Positions 49,788 through 62,786 are shown, counted from the stretch's first letter. The stretch: DNA of 64,000 nt from Scolanthus callimorphus (GCA_033964015.1 CM066924.1:24362280-24426279), one strand, 5' to 3'. The notes: generated by a model from the letters alone, not told the origin. Numbers and translations are program-made.

Positions 49788-51107
49788 TAGACTTCTGAAG
49801 GCAAAGTTCCAGTTCTGCCGAGTATCGCTGAGCGATGATCGAGCTCCTTGCCATGTGTGTAGGCCACGAATCTTCGTTCTGTGGTCTTTACCAGTTAATC
49901 GTCTGAATGTAGCCCCTTGTAAAGAAAGAAGAGAATTTGGCATTGTTATAGAACACTTTACACGGTGAGAAATTGGTGGAAATGAGGGGGTTACCCAAAA
50001 AAAACAGCCTCAAAGGGGGGGCCTCTCAAAAAAGTACGCCCCTCAAAGGGGAGGTCACCAAAAAAATACAAGCACATAACAGGGTAGGCAAAAAGTTTGT
50101 ATTTGTTATATCATGCTGTAGGCAAGAACTTTCACCGTACAACTACAACTGAATGTCTATTCTAAAGGCTTGGTATTACAGTATGGCAATGTACACTCAC
50201 TTTCATATCAACTAAGAGGAGGGGGGCACCTAAAAACACACGGACATGAAAGGGGGGACCACCCAAAGAAATACAGGGTCCCCCCTCATTTCCACTCCCC
50301 ACCCCCCGCCCCCCCATTCCTTTCCCTGACAAAAAATAAACGGTCCCCTATTACGGTGAGAAAATTCTCAACAGTAGAGTGGATTGGGGCGATAGATAGA
50401 CCAGACCCAAGTTGGGCTGCCTTGTCACATAGTAGTGAAGTGTATATTCAAAAAATAAGTTTTCTTTATTTTCCTTTGGCCGGAGAAGCGGTGGGCTCGG
50501 TTTCCAGCCGTAGCTGGTGTCAAGGCTGGAAACCGAGCTTACATTCTAATTCACTTCGTTCAAACGAATGTAATAAAACGTTTACCTCCTAAATTATTGA
50601 ATAAAACACAGGAGACCAACTATAGGTGTTTACACGCTCGAAACATCATGATCGCTTTGTTAAAATGAGTCATCATTCAGAAGGATCATGACACTCCCGC
50701 CCCGTTTTCGCAAGCAAATCCTCTTTTGCTATTTTTGGAAATCAGCAGTGCTGCTAATCACAAGCTTTGATAATCAATGTCATAGTTATTTTGGCAAGCA
50801 TCGTGTTATTAATGTTCCCGGGCAATGAAAAGATCAAGGTCATTAGCTTGGTTACGATAATCTTACGGGCTTATCCTTTTAATCCAGACGTGTTCCCATA
50901 CGCAAATTGAGAGATTTTAACAAATACTGTGCAGCAAATAATAGTGAATGATATCAAAATACCACTCAAGAATGGAACAGTATAGGTGTCACTATTCGTA
51001 AAATGAGTTCGGTAGGTAGTTTTAAATATAATATTTTTAAATCATTTTTATTGGAGCAGAAGGCCGCCATGCTCCTTACACTATAGTACATTTTTATAAC
51101 ATTTTAA

Positions 51108-51143
<36 letters not shown>

Positions 51144-53502
51144 TTTTATAGATAGTATACTTCTGTATTTTTATTTAGATTTGTATTTTAGCTTATATTT
51201 TAGAGGGCCACGCGGTTATCAGTGTATTTTTACTGCTGTCAAGTGTTTTTACCCTCCTATTATTATTTATTATTATTATGTGACAAAAAGGGTGCACAGA
51301 AAGTATAATAACACAAAACAACCCACAATGAAACGTTTTGAGTTTTTTCAACAAATGTATCGGCGTCGCCGGTGATCAAATTAAGCTGGTCTTTTTTTAG
51401 GAAAGTCACCAGTTGCTGCTTAGCTCTCACATAAGGATACCAGCTTACGGAGGCTGCCTACAGTTTTCCTTGCACTTGACCTCTAAACTACTAGGGACGA
51501 CGTGCAATTCTGAAATATATTACCTGTGGAATTGTAATTCGGACCACTTGCTGTAAGATTTTAAAGATCATGATGATGCAGATTCACAAGCAGATTCACA
51601 AGTTTCCATAGCAAGAAACAGAGGAGTCACTGTTTTTAATTAGCAAAAGTTCCACGTGAAATTTGATTTAAACTTTTTAAAATGACACTGACACTGGAAA
51701 TGACAATTACTATTCTCATGAATTTCATTCATGTTTCAAAAGTTTAGATCAAATTTCACGTTGAATTTTGCAAATTAAAAACAGTGATCCTCCTTTTTTG
51801 TTGCTATAGAAACTCTTAAAATAAATCGTGCATATCTTGAACTTTGTTCTTTTCGAATTCCCTGTATGATAAAGCCGCCACACACACGGGCCCATTTTTC
51901 GTCGCAAGACAGAAAATCCTGACTGACAAAATATCGCGCGCAACCACACGAGACGATTTTTTTTGTCGGCGACAATTTGAAAATCAAACATGTTTGATAA
52001 AAAGAGCGGACGAAAAATATTGTCATAAGCTCGGCGCGGGTCACACCACACACGAGCCGATCACTCATGATCAGGATTTTTTACAGAAAATCCTGTCGGG
52101 ATCGGCCCGTGTGTGGCGGCTTTATGCTGTTGCCGACTGTTTGTATATATCATGTGTTATAGCTAGTTTAATGCCAAAGTCTTGTGATATAATTAGTATT
52201 TGTTGGTCCCGAATTACCTTTGTTTTTCTAATTGTCCCCGCCTTCCAATAGTTTAACAGGTGTTTAATGGACTTATTCAAATATTCGCTTAACGAACACA
52301 ACGCTCTAAAGTTATGCTAATACTAGTTACACGGCAATCGGTACGCCTGAGGCCTGATATGAACACAGTTTTGCCGATAATTTAATCTTTTCCGGCTACT
52401 TTTACTTACTGAATTTCCTTGGAATCAGACTAGTACGATTCGATGGAATTTCGCTATAAATTTATATATTTGTTTATATATTATGGAAATGTATTGTCTT
52501 TTATACAAGTCCAGTCTACAATAGGCCGCGGCGAATTTGCCGTTTGCAGAAATGTCTCATTGCTATAATTTTTTTTTTGTAAAACTTTTTAACATGCTAG
52601 TAACAGATCCACTGATTGCTTAAATGATTTAAACTCAGGCCGAACTCCAGTTTCTAAGAAGTCTCTCTCTTTTCAAAATGTTGCTTGTGGTGCAACCAGT
52701 GTTTTTATTATTTGAATGTCAAAACAAAGTTGAAAGTTCAGAACCCCGGTTCAGTTCAGAGCCGCAACGTACACGCAAGAACGCACACCGAAATCGCGTG
52801 TTTGACGAGAAAATCATTCCGAATAAAAAACTGGATGCCGACCCTCTTGCATTGATAAATCACTATATTCCAAAAGTATATTTTGTACTATATATTTGCA
52901 TAATTCGACTTTTTATAGCTGTTCTGATAAAAGCATTTTAATGCTTTAAAAAGATTAGAAGGAAATTACAGTAGAACTAGTGGAGCGCCTCTCGACTTTC
53001 AGTTAAAGGTCGCAAAGGCCCTTTTTCGTTCGCGACACGAAAAGCACATTGTTCACGGAAACCAAATGCCACAAAAATTCAAATTACATAAGAGCTAATA
53101 GCAGACATTTACAGCATACCTCACTCCCGGCTGCTCAAAGAAAATTTCTTTCAGCTGGTGCAATTCATCTCTACATGAGGGAGTCGAACCGCTGCATTCC
53201 TTTGCCAAAATCGAACGGAAAAATTCCCGCGCTGCCTTCAAGTTTGCAACTGTCTGAGAATATTTGCCTTGCCAGAGTTCTTCGTGTATTTGTTCTAAAC
53301 ATTGTCTGAAGTCCCTCTTGCTTTGCGGGTCCATCTTTGTAAAATCCATATCATGGTGTGGGAGAAATGGAGCTGTCCCGTTCAGTAGCTGTATCAGATA
53401 GGGTTCTATTACAGACCAGAATTTGTCCATTTCGCGTGGTGTCCATATCGGATCTGTAAAGATTTCGAATTCTTCGTAATCGCTACAGGTAACTGTGATC
53501 AT
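49788..53502 (-). CDS. Unrecognised two-exon protein, about 168 aa
   Basis: Exon 1 is 53502-53120 (ATG to GTGAG|GTATGC, phase 2) and exon 2 is 49914-49788 (acceptor TTTACAAG). Exon 1 is acidic and probably helical (FWSVIEPYLIQLL, SKRDFRQCLEQIHEELWQGK, AREFFRSIL), with no signal peptide or membrane segment; Cys are scattered. Exon 2 begins GYIQTINW in phase and would continue VKTTERRFVAYTHGKELDHR and end GRTGTLPSEV, but only if one G is added at 49890-49891; as written a stop follows TINW directly. The good look of both frames and the phase match make the pairing likely, but the 3.2-kb intron is inferred. I do not recognise the family and give no function. Confidence 0.5.
51111..51140. repeat. 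(TA)n microsatellite
   Basis: Fifteen TA units in the intron of the unrecognised gene. Confidence 0.95.
51629..51791. repeat. Inverted repeat, about 55-bp arms
   Basis: AGGAGTCACTGTTTTTAATT ... AAATTTGATTTAAACTTTT against AAAAGTTTAGATCAAATTTC ... AATTAAAAACAGTGATCCT. Arms differ by several substitutions and small indels; the loop is about 50 bp. Confidence 0.85.
51869..52124. mobile_element. TA-flanked MITE, 256 bp
   Basis: TIRs AAGCCGCCACACACACGGGCC and GGCCCGTGTGTGGCGGCTT are bounded by TA on both sides. Subterminal GACAGAAAATCCTGAC also has an inverted partner (TCAGGATTTT). Non-coding. Confidence 0.88.
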
Positions 53503-54968
53503 TTTGGTGATCTCACATCCGATCTAGTTCTAGTTCATCTTTAGTGCGAATACAAGCGGAAATCCCGAGCTCTAGTAGGGAAATAACGAAGCCGTAAAAC
53601 TCTACAGAATACCTGCTAATTGCTTGACTCTGATTGGCTTGCCAGATAGACACCTATTGAGATCTTTTAAAACTGTTAATTTTGTATAAACAAAAGGCTA
53701 AACATAGCGTGTAAGATATATTATGCGGATCTGTTTATAATGATTGCTTCTTTTTCTGAACAAAATGGAGCTAGACTGAATAAAACGAATTATATAATAC
53801 AGCTTGAGTGAAAACGCCGCATAATTAAGTAATTAGTGACGTTCAATTCAAATGCGTTATCGTGCGTTATTCAGCATATCGTGACAATGCAAACGTGTAA
53901 AACAACAGCTTTGTGTATATTATTCATCCAGTCCTTCGACCGAAACGTCGAAGCGGTCCAGCTATAGAATTATGTTGCTTACGTGATTTTAATAATTCTG
54001 CGACCGAACGCCAACGAACTGCGTTTTTGCTTTAGCGTAAAACTGGGGCACCCAACTATTATTTTCGTTAAAATATCTGTTCGGATGGTGCAATGAGAGC
54101 TGAAACTGTCGCTTCAGAATGTCAAGCTTTAAACTTTGGTATATAGATTCTATAGGATTATTCAAAGATTCAGGAGGCTAGAGTCCGCTAAGAAAATACA
54201 CGAAAAAAGCGATATCGCACGAGTCGCGCAGCGACGAGGGCGATGTCGTCTTTTTTGGAGTGCTATTTTCGGCGGAATCTACCGACTGAACGCTTTGAAT
54301 AGACTTGAATCCTATTATATCTCGTCCTCAATTTACACAAAAAAGAGATATCATAGGATTCTACATATAAGATCCCCTGGATTTTTAGTCGAATTGCACA
54401 AAAAGGTGAAATTTTTACTATTTTTTGGGGATTTTTGCCGTTAAAGAGATCACCTAAAATTTTCGGATAGAGTTTTTCCCCTGGCATTTTCGGAAGACTT
54501 GAGAACAATCCCTAAAATTTTCGCAACCAAAAACTATCTGCTATCAGCTATGAAATCCGAACAGAGATAGAATTTGTAGGGATTGGAAATACCCGGTTCA
54601 CAGTCATTTATACTCAGCAATGACTTATAACGGTATTCTGAGCTGTTTTACGGTATTGTCTCGTTGGGTGTGAAATCATCCAGAGATGCATATTCACTCG
54701 TTTCATTGGCGAAGCCAAAGCGCGGTTTGTATAATGTTTCTGATGTTTGGCATAGAGTTCGCAGAATTGTGAACATGCAGTAATAGCAAAGTCTTTTTCA
54801 GGCCCATGTGAAACCAATTTAGGTTTTTAACTTATCATCGTGGCTGAACATTTTATTGAATGATTGAAATGATCCCGCACAAGTTTAACACCGGGTGGCT
54901 ATAGCCCCTCACATATCGCCAAGTTTTCATAAACTCAGCTCCCCCACCTTGCCATACAATCCCCCCCC

Positions 54969-55000
<32 letters not shown>

Positions 55001-55119
55001 TGAAAACTGTTCCGCCGTCCCTGTCGTTGAGCGTGAAGTAAAACTGCACAGCTATTATGATCGATGACGATTTTCAACAGGGCAGTGTGTGTGAAATGAA
55101 TTGTACAGGGATTCCGATG

Positions 55120-55530
55120 ACCGGTTAGCGCAGTGGTAGAGCGCCGGGCTTATGTTCGGGAGGTTGGGAGTTCAAACCCCGGCCGGGCCAACACTCAGGG
55201 TCTTTTCTAATAATTGAGGAGAAGGTGCTGCCTTTGCTCTAACATCTGCAAATGGTTAGACCTTCGCGTCTTCTCGGACAAGGACGTTTTAAACCGTAGG
55301 CCCCGTCTCTCACATACACTACACTAACCGGAACCAGAGGGACGTTAAAGAACCACGAGGACCGTCGGAAGTTGCCCAACCTCAGTGTCACAGAACTCAC
55401 AATGCTAACACACACTCATGTTTATAAAAGCTGGTTCTATAGGATGAGTTATCCGTTAATGTAAAGCACTGAAATGTAAAGCATTGAAACTACGGTGTAA
55501 TGCTATATCTATATTTATTTATTTATTTTA
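55120..55530 (+). mobile_element. tRNA-derived SINE, most complete copy
   Basis: The head has an A-box-like TTAGCGCAGTGGTAGAGCGC and a B-box-like GAGTTCAAACCCC, spaced as in a tRNA. A body with CAACACTCAGGGTC, GGCCCCGTCTCTCA, GAGGGACGTTAAAGAACCAC and AAAGCACTGAAATGTAAAGC follows, ending in an AT-rich tail (TTTATTTATTTATTTTATT). Fragments of the family lie at 5035, 11465 and 25535. Confidence 0.88.
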
Positions 55531-55903
55531 TTTATGTGCACCGAAAGTCAAGGCACACGAAAAGACCGATCCCGCCTTCGTTTTTAAAGCATGACAAGTA
55601 CTTCTGATTGGCTTAGATGGTTTGACTGGCAACGAAAACCCGATCAAATGCCCAACCCAAAGCAACGTTTTGCAAATGCTCAGTGCGAAACAACGGTTTT
55701 AGTGATAGAGATCTATTTATTTATTGTGTATCTATGATAGCTGAATCGATAATTCCTTTGACAGCTAGATTTATATGTGATTTAATGTGTCAATTTGAGT
55801 TGTTATAAGTATAAACTTTGAAGTATTTGCACCCATTACAAGTAAAACTGAAGCTGGATCCAATAAAGGACCTATCAACCAGTAGATATATATGTAAGAA
55901 AGA

Positions 55904-55993
55904 ATAAAAACTTGAATGGTTGATTAACAGCTTATAATTTTCATTTACACTTATTTCATTTATAAGCTGTTAATCAACCATTCAAGTTTTTAT
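55904..55993. repeat. Perfect 34-bp-arm hairpin
   Basis: Arms 55904-55937 and 55960-55993 are exact reverse complements with a 22-bp AT-rich loop. Arm begins ATAAAAACTTGAATGGTTGA. Confidence 0.95.
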
Positions 55994-56349
55994 TGTTATA
56001 ATTATGTTTGTGCTTCCCATGCACCACCTTTGAAAATGAAATGGGTCTTGAACAAAATGGCCGCCACTTGTCTTATATCCACAGTAGTGGTTCACATTCG
56101 TAATTTCTACGACTTAAACATTGAAGGCATCATAGCTTTCTCAATAATATCACGATCTGAATGGCATTGCAAAGCGTGACTATGGGCTTACCGTGACAGC
56201 TTGTTGCACGGAATGGCCAAACTCCTGGTCCACGCTTTAACGTCACAGCTGCCCGGCAATTAATCGTCAAATAGTCGACCGTCTAAAAAGAAAGGGGACA
56301 CACACAAAAAAACACAAGACGCAAAGTTATCATGCTATTCTGCAGCTTC

Positions 56350-56470
56350 CACACTTGGTGCCCTGAAGAGCATGGGCACAGAATGATACTGCGTGCAACT
56401 GACACTTGGTGCCCTGAAGAGCCTTGGCATGGGCACAGAATGATACTGCGTGCAACTGACACTTGGTGCC
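56350..56470. repeat. Two-copy tandem plus decayed MITE
   Basis: ACACTTGGTGCCCTGAAGAG and ATGGGCACAGAATGATACTG occur twice (51- and 57-bp units), and a third ACACTTGGTGCCC leads into a region related to the MITE at 18719 (GACCTTGTACTCGGGCAC; AGTGTGAACGCAGCC at about 56564-56579). Confidence 0.8.
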
Positions 56471-57349
56471 CGGGCGCGATGCCCGGTCCGGACCTTGTAC
56501 TCGGGCACTAAAATGCTCGAAAATTAAACTGGTATGTTCACTTCAATGCCCATACTCGGAAACCAAGTGTGAACGCAGCCGTATAGACTGCCGTATAGAC
56601 TGTAGGAACGGCAGTGAGAGAGAAAAGCAGCTCAAAAACGCCTGGTGCACAATGACAATGCTACACCTTTGATAAGAACAAATACAAACATTTTGCAGAC
56701 ATCAAAAATGCAAGGGTGACAAGCTCGCCGCAATATGGTTAGGGTAGCTGAAAGTAGCTCATGACCGCACTCCCTCCACAACATTTTACTCTTGATATTT
56801 TCAAGGACTAGTTGCTTAATACTTTTATTTTCTCCTATAGGCGGCGCCGAAGCGCTTTGCCTTCACCCAGCAGCTTCGGTTCGGGAGAGTTGGGATTGGC
56901 GTTGCTCTTGTTTGGTAAAATATTGTTTCGTAGCTCATGCATGCATCATAGTTCTTACCTACCATTCAATACATACAAGGATTGACCAGGGTTGCTTGTA
57001 CCAGCCGGAGGACGTTATACGAAGTCATGTATTACGTTAATGACGGAATGTGGATGATAACGCGCTCGTTACGTCCGCGACTCGTGTCCTGTCGTCACTT
57101 TTTTGAAGACCTCAGTACCAATAGCCGTTGTTCTGGGTGCCCGGGGTTGTTTGCTATTGTTGGTGCTTTGCGCATGTGTTCTCAAAATTCCAGAGGCACT
57201 ATTATAGCCGAATAAGTTTCACCCGAGCAAGCCGGAAGCCTCTTTCCTTGGATTCTCTCAGTTTGGAGAAGAAGAGAGACCACTGCCGTGGACCGAATTT
57301 TATAGTGCCAGGAACACATCATGGTCACTTAAGCTAGCACTCAGATGGG

Positions 57350-57416
57350 ATGTGGGAGTTGCTCATGCGGGGGAAACAGCAAGAGCCAACAAATCAGGTT
57401 CTATTCAAAAAATGAG
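57350..57416. repeat. 67-bp direct repeat, copy 1
   Basis: Identical to 57738-57804 (begins ATGTGGGAGTTGCTCATGCG). The 321 bases between hold TTTATTTATTTATT, (AAC)n and GC-rich sequence, resembling an insertion. Confidence 0.95.
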
Positions 57417-57737
57417 CGAAGTTCTGGAGACGAGCTCCCTGGCCATGGGGACTCAAGATTGAGACTTTATCTTGCTCTCGGATAACCCGGCGACACTAAT
57501 AGAACAGAAAAGATCGGGCTTCTAGCAACAGGGACTAGATTTATTTATTTATTATTTATTTATTTAGTGGCTTCCATCACGCCGAGCACTATAAACTTAT
57601 GATATATAAAATACTGCGACAACACAACAACAACAACAACAACAACAGATGGTCGTGATGCGGGAGAGCTAACGGACTCGCAGTCCCAAGGCGCGCCCCA
57701 ACACAGTACAGCACACTACAAAACGATTGGACAAATA

Positions 57738-57804
57738 ATGTGGGAGTTGCTCATGCGGGGGAAACAGCAAGAGCCAACAAATCAGGTTCTATTCAAAAAA
57801 TGAG
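57738..57804. repeat. 67-bp direct repeat, copy 2
   Basis: Exact second copy of 57350-57416, ending TTCTATTCAAAAAATGAG. Confidence 0.95.
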
Positions 57805-57945
57805 AAATAAAAGCGCTGGGTTTCATATCACTTGGTATTAATTAGTCATTAGTGCATTATTCTTTAAAACGAGAAATAAATAAAGAACACTATAAGCCAA
57901 TGTAGTTGCAAAGAACGCATGGATTGACGGCTTACGCACATGGAT

Positions 57946-60382
57946 TCACGAAACTGGTGCATCATGATGTATGATATGTATCACGAAGTGGAAAAACATG
58001 CATGCATGTGGCACGTGATTGACTCGTGATCGAGAGTGAAATACCCTTTGTGGAGGAGGCGTTGGCGGGGCGTCTGGTGCTGGAACAGGAAAAGAAATAA
58101 CTGGCGTCACACACGGAAGAAATGACCAGGAAACAATATGAGCAACCAAGATATCGGTGTGAAGCCTGCGACTCTTCTTTTCGATCATTGCAAACTTTGG
58201 GACTGACTAAATAGAGACTCATTGAGAATTGTTGGCGATAGTAAGCTTACTAGTATAATAGTCTACTTCTCACTTCCTCGCTCCATTGAAATTCTATAAG
58301 CTCCTATTCACTTACTGACGCATCTGAAGTCGCAGCCGTCTTTGCAGCATTTTTGACCCAGTCCCGGGTAAAGTTTGGCACAATCGCCATCTGTTTTACA
58401 CTCATCATCAGGCTCCGGCGGACACTCGGCCGGGGGCGGGAATATAGGGCAGGTCCCGGCTACTACATCCTGAGCTGTGAACAGAAGGGCAAGGAGACGG
58501 ACAAGTCACGTGGGGGCAATCTCGCATCCTGAGCCAGTCGTCTTTTAGGCCAGTGGCAAGTTAAGGCGGGGAATTAGTTTGTAAGCATACTGGTGAATCA
58601 ACTCGCCCTTAGAACTCACGAAACTTCATAAAATGCAAAAAAAACATCAAACATCAACCCTGGAATGAACAGCTGTGTAAAAAGTCACAGTAGTCTCCTG
58701 CGCAGCCCGTCTTTTGTGTCGGTCACGCAATGCCGTTCCCTTCCCACAGGGAGACAAAGGACGTCAGGCTGCGCGGGAGACTAGATCCACAGCGGGTTTA
58801 TCGCAAAATCGGCAAAAAAAAAAAACATTTTAAAACCGGACATTTCATATGGTTTGCTGTATTTATAACCTTACCTGTTAGTAATTGGACAGTTTGCCCC
58901 TTTTCGTATGAGTTTATGTATTTATCACAGATTTTATTATTTCAAAAATCAAGTTTAAAATTAATCAGTTTCAGGAACTACAATATGGTCCTATTCGGGT
59001 TGGACTTGGTCTGACGGTTTCACACCAACACAGGGTTCCCATGAGCGTGGAAATACGTTACCGTTTTCTGCGATTTTTGCAATTTGTCACTGCGATCTTT
59101 CTCGCGCGTAAACGGGCCTTAAGAAAAATATTTCAGCACTTGAAATCAATTAAAAAGTACTTGCTCCTTGTTGATTTGGTGTGATTGTCTTGTCTTATGT
59201 TGTTATCTCTTATGTAGCCGAACTATACTCAATAGAAATTGACTGTATCATTTAGTTGTTTCGCACAGATACAGATCTATGAGCTTGGGAGACAAGTTCC
59301 AATTTAGAGTGGAATCCGAGAGAAGGGTTGGTGCTATCAAATTTGGGACTGATAAAAGAACACTTAGTTTTTAATTACAATTGAGAATCGGACGTGTACT
59401 GAATGCTTTAAAAGATGTTGGTAAGATTCCATGAATGGAATAAATATCTTCACAGGAGGGTACACGTCTGCTAAACCCTCAGGGGCGCGCTGGAGCACCC
59501 CCTATAGTCCTTCGGGACATATCAAAGACATCGAGCTGTGTGTGTGCGGGCACACTGCTGGCTACAGTTTGATAGATTGATTTGTAGATGATATGTGTGG
59601 AAAGGAAAAGCTCATCAGAATTTAGCAAAAATTAAACTCAGCAAAAAAATTCCAAAGCAGCGATAAAATCTGGCCCTAAAAATACCGCAACCGAATTGGT
59701 ACTACTGTGTCGTTGTTTGTTTTCTTCTTAACTGTGATACTTCCACGTACAACAGTGGTGATAATATTAACTAGTCTGAGAAAAGTGTGCTCTCACTCAA
59801 TTTTGGTAGGGTTTTTTACGCCTAAAATACTTATTCTTCCCCTTGTGAAAAAGTTTACACAATACCGACTGCACGTAGGCCATTTATGTCTGAAACCCCA
59901 AGAAATACCTGGCTCCACATTTTAACCCTCAAAATACGACAAGCACCCCGTCATCCTGTGCGATTTCGACATGGAGCCATGATGCGCGATTAGCACTAAA
60001 CAAGAGCTAAATGAGCAAAGTTTATCAATCAAGAAACCAAAATATCCGGACAAGCAACAATTTTTTTTTCGGAGAGTCAAGTAAACATAGGGTTAGCACT
60101 TGCAACGCTTTTCCGGTCAACGGGCAGAGAACATTACCAGCACAAGCCAACTGTACGATTTCAATACATCATTGATTGTTTCTAAATCTGTAGTAGCAGA
60201 ATCCTTGTAGTTCAGTTACTACGACGATAGTTTGGAAATAAAGATTATTATTGTCAAATTCCAAATAAAGTCAAATATTTGCCGTTTTCCGGCGAAAACC
60301 CTTATTCGTCCCACATACAAGTACCTTGCGTGACTTGAGCCAGAAACATCACTAACAGAACGGTCGTGACCAGGGAAGCCAT
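57946..60382 (-). CDS. Small secreted WAP-domain protein
   Basis: Exons: 60382-60325 (signal peptide, MASLVTTVLLVMFLAQVTQ, phase 1 end), 58474-58316 (WAP domain, phases 1-1), 58079-57946. About 117 aa. The middle exon holds eight cysteines in the whey acidic protein four-disulfide-core pattern: TCPIFPPPAECPPEPDDEC, KTDGDC, then KCCKDGCDFRCV. WAP proteins are usually protease inhibitors or antimicrobials; the role here is inferred only. The last exon is a Pro-rich (PDAPPTPPPQRV) then His-rich tail with no known domain. All three exons have canonical splice sites and are in frame. ATG context AAAATGG. Confidence 0.82.
58691..58783. repeat. Short foldback element
   Basis: TAGTCTCCTGCGCAGCC and GGCTGCGCGGGAGACTA are inverted, with TTTGTGTCGGTCACGCAA in the loop, a motif also seen near 19765-19800 and 16345. 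In WAP-gene intron 1. Confidence 0.8.
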
Positions 60383-62786
60383 TTTAGTGCTTCCCGCTGC
60401 TCCCTCTAGGCCCAGCTAAAGACCGCGTACTGTAAAAGTGTTCCTGATGCTACCGCGAGGCCTACAAGACAGCGCCGTTGTATTCAGATTTGTCAAACAA
60501 GGCTCTTTTACGTGGCTATATGATACTCAGGGCATGGAGTGGACAGATATCAAAACGTCCGACTAATTTGGCAAGCTGAAATAAAAATTACTTTTTAGAT
60601 AAGATCGAAGAATGAAGTAGCAGTAAGCGTCAAGCCGTCTCCGCACTCTCCAAGCTTGGGCGTAATCGATTTCTGGTTAAAATCTTCCATTAAGTGACAC
60701 TGGAGGGCTATTTCTGTCCAACTTGTTTTTTTCTGTTGACTTTTGGAAGCCCCAGTTTCCACCTCAGCTCTAAAATAAGCCTGTTTTGAGATGAGAAACA
60801 ATAAACAAAAACAAAAAAGGTTTATTGTTGGTATTTTTTAGGGGTCATTTTGTTTTATAAGGTATTTTTTAGGGGGTGGATTTTTATGCCCTGGTATTTT
60901 TTAGGGTATATTTTCCGACGTCCCGACGAGCACCCCTAGCACTCTTACATGGGAGAAACCCCCGGGAGTTGGGTTAACCTCTGTATTTTCCAGTGAGTTT
61001 TTAAATGACCACCATAGAATTATCAGTGGCGGATCCAGAGAGGGCTCTAAGGGTTCCACGGAACTCCCCTTGAGTATCAGAACAAAAAGGATTTTATTGT
61101 GATACCCAGACCGCTCGCGGACGAGCTCTCCATAATATATTGCCCGTATTAGTCGTCGAAGGAGTGAAGAAGAAACGGAACCCCCATTAGTAAAATTCGG
61201 AACCGCCTCTGGTTGTGTTTACCTGGATTTCTAAAAACGCTGCAAAAACAGACAAACCAACAAAATCACAAGAAGCCCTGGAAATCACGCGGCCAAACAC
61301 ACACAGGAAGCCCAAAAAGGCAAACAGCATTTCAACCCAAAGAAGAATACTAAAACAAATTCAATTAGGCAGTAAAGAGTTTTTATTTTTTTTCATCTTT
61401 AGTCCTTGTATTAGATTTTTGTAATTTATGTAGCTTTATTGTCATGTTTACTTTTCGATCACAATTCTTTATTTTCTTTTTGTTTTGTGTTTATTTTACT
61501 TTAAAATCTTCAAGTCTTTCTGTAAATTAATATTTTATGAAAATGTGCCTATTACAAAAAAAAATACTATTACACTAATCAACCAAACGGCAAACGATTA
61601 AACAAATACACAACTTTATTACTGATAAACTACAATGTTACGAATACTTAAATTTATACAATTTAATATATAGCGCTTTGTAAATATTTCTAGCTCAATA
61701 ACATTTTCTGTTCATAAATAATTTCAATATTTAACAATATATTATTCCAAATAATATACTCCAGCCTAAATATCTCTTAAAAGGTGTTGCGTTAGGATAA
61801 AATTTTATTTTACAACAATATTATTTGTAGCAATATCGGTTTGGTCAATTTTCACGATTCTTGCGGTAACTTTAGTAAGGGCATAGATTATCACACGAAC
61901 TATGCCTAGAATTAGTTTTTCTATATGCACTGTCTCTTGGCTTTTTCTCTTCACTTACATTTCTCAACCACAAATCTTGATTGCTGTCAATAATCACATC
62001 GATTATATCGTTCGGCCCTGAGCAGTGTAACCCTTCAGACGAAGTTTTACATGGGGGAATCGGTATAGGGTTCTTGGATCTCAAAATACCACATCGTCCT
62101 TTTTGTACTGCAATATTGTCTTTATATCTTCTTTAAAGCTTCTCTTGCCAGCATATTAACCAGCGTCATCTAATCGTCTTCATCATCATCATCTTCTTAT
62201 GTAGCAATAATAGCATTTATAACACTTGTCGTCATAACTCAAACCTAACTATCATCGTCGTCCTCGTCAGTCATCATCCTCATCATCATCTCCATCGTCA
62301 TCAGCCACCCACAACATCGTCATCCTCATCATCATAATTCAATTCTAACTTTTCTCGTCGTCCTCATCAGTCATCATCAGCAGCAGCAACAGCATCAGCA
62401 GCCATCAACAACATCATCATGCTCAACCTAATCGTCATCTACCTCATCAAAGCCATCACCATCATCTATTTCCAGTATCAGTCGTCAACAACACAATCAC
62501 CGCTATCATAATTAACAACACCATTGTCATCACCACACTCGACATCGCCATCACCAGTCTGGCAAACACCACCACCACAATCCGCGTCGCTGTCACCTTT
62601 CTCGTCATCTCAACTGTCTTCATCTTTACCGCTGGCCTGTCTTCAGAATGCCATCCATTTTCTTTCATTCCATTTTCTTTCATACTCAAAAGCAGTAAGT
62701 ACAACAAGCATCACTGCACCAGACGTATTCTCGCCGGTCGCTAGTGTAATCAGTGAACATTTCACCTGCCTTGGTACGCTGTACCT
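60383..62786. other. Intergenic and RASGRF 3' flank
   Basis: No exon supported. Holds a GGTATTTTTTAGGG tandem (60820-60905), a remnant with ATCAGTGGCGGATCCAGAGA (61020), AT-rich sequence (61380-61850) and a CAT-rich microsatellite (62160-62560). The 3' UTR of the RASGRF gene must start left of 62787. Confidence 0.55.
62160..62560. repeat. Degenerate (CAT)n/(CAG)n tract
   Basis: CATCATCATC, TCGTCATCCTCATCATC and CAGCAGCAACAGCATCAGCAG runs for about 400 bp. Open frames here are artefacts. Confidence 0.9.

Larger units (their letters stand above)
53503..57945. other. Intergenic repeat-rich region
   Basis: No exon supported between the unrecognised gene and the WAP gene. Contains an inverted pair near 54130-54370 (ATAGATTCTATAGGATT / ATCATAGGATTCTACATAT), a C run with (CA)n at about 54961-55000, a SINE, a perfect hairpin, a 2-copy tandem (56350-56470) and two exact 67-bp direct repeats. 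Confidence 0.55.

Noticed and set aside
55120..55192. tRNA gene
   Set aside because: A and B boxes are present but the acceptor stem does not pair properly and a long SINE body with a tail follows.
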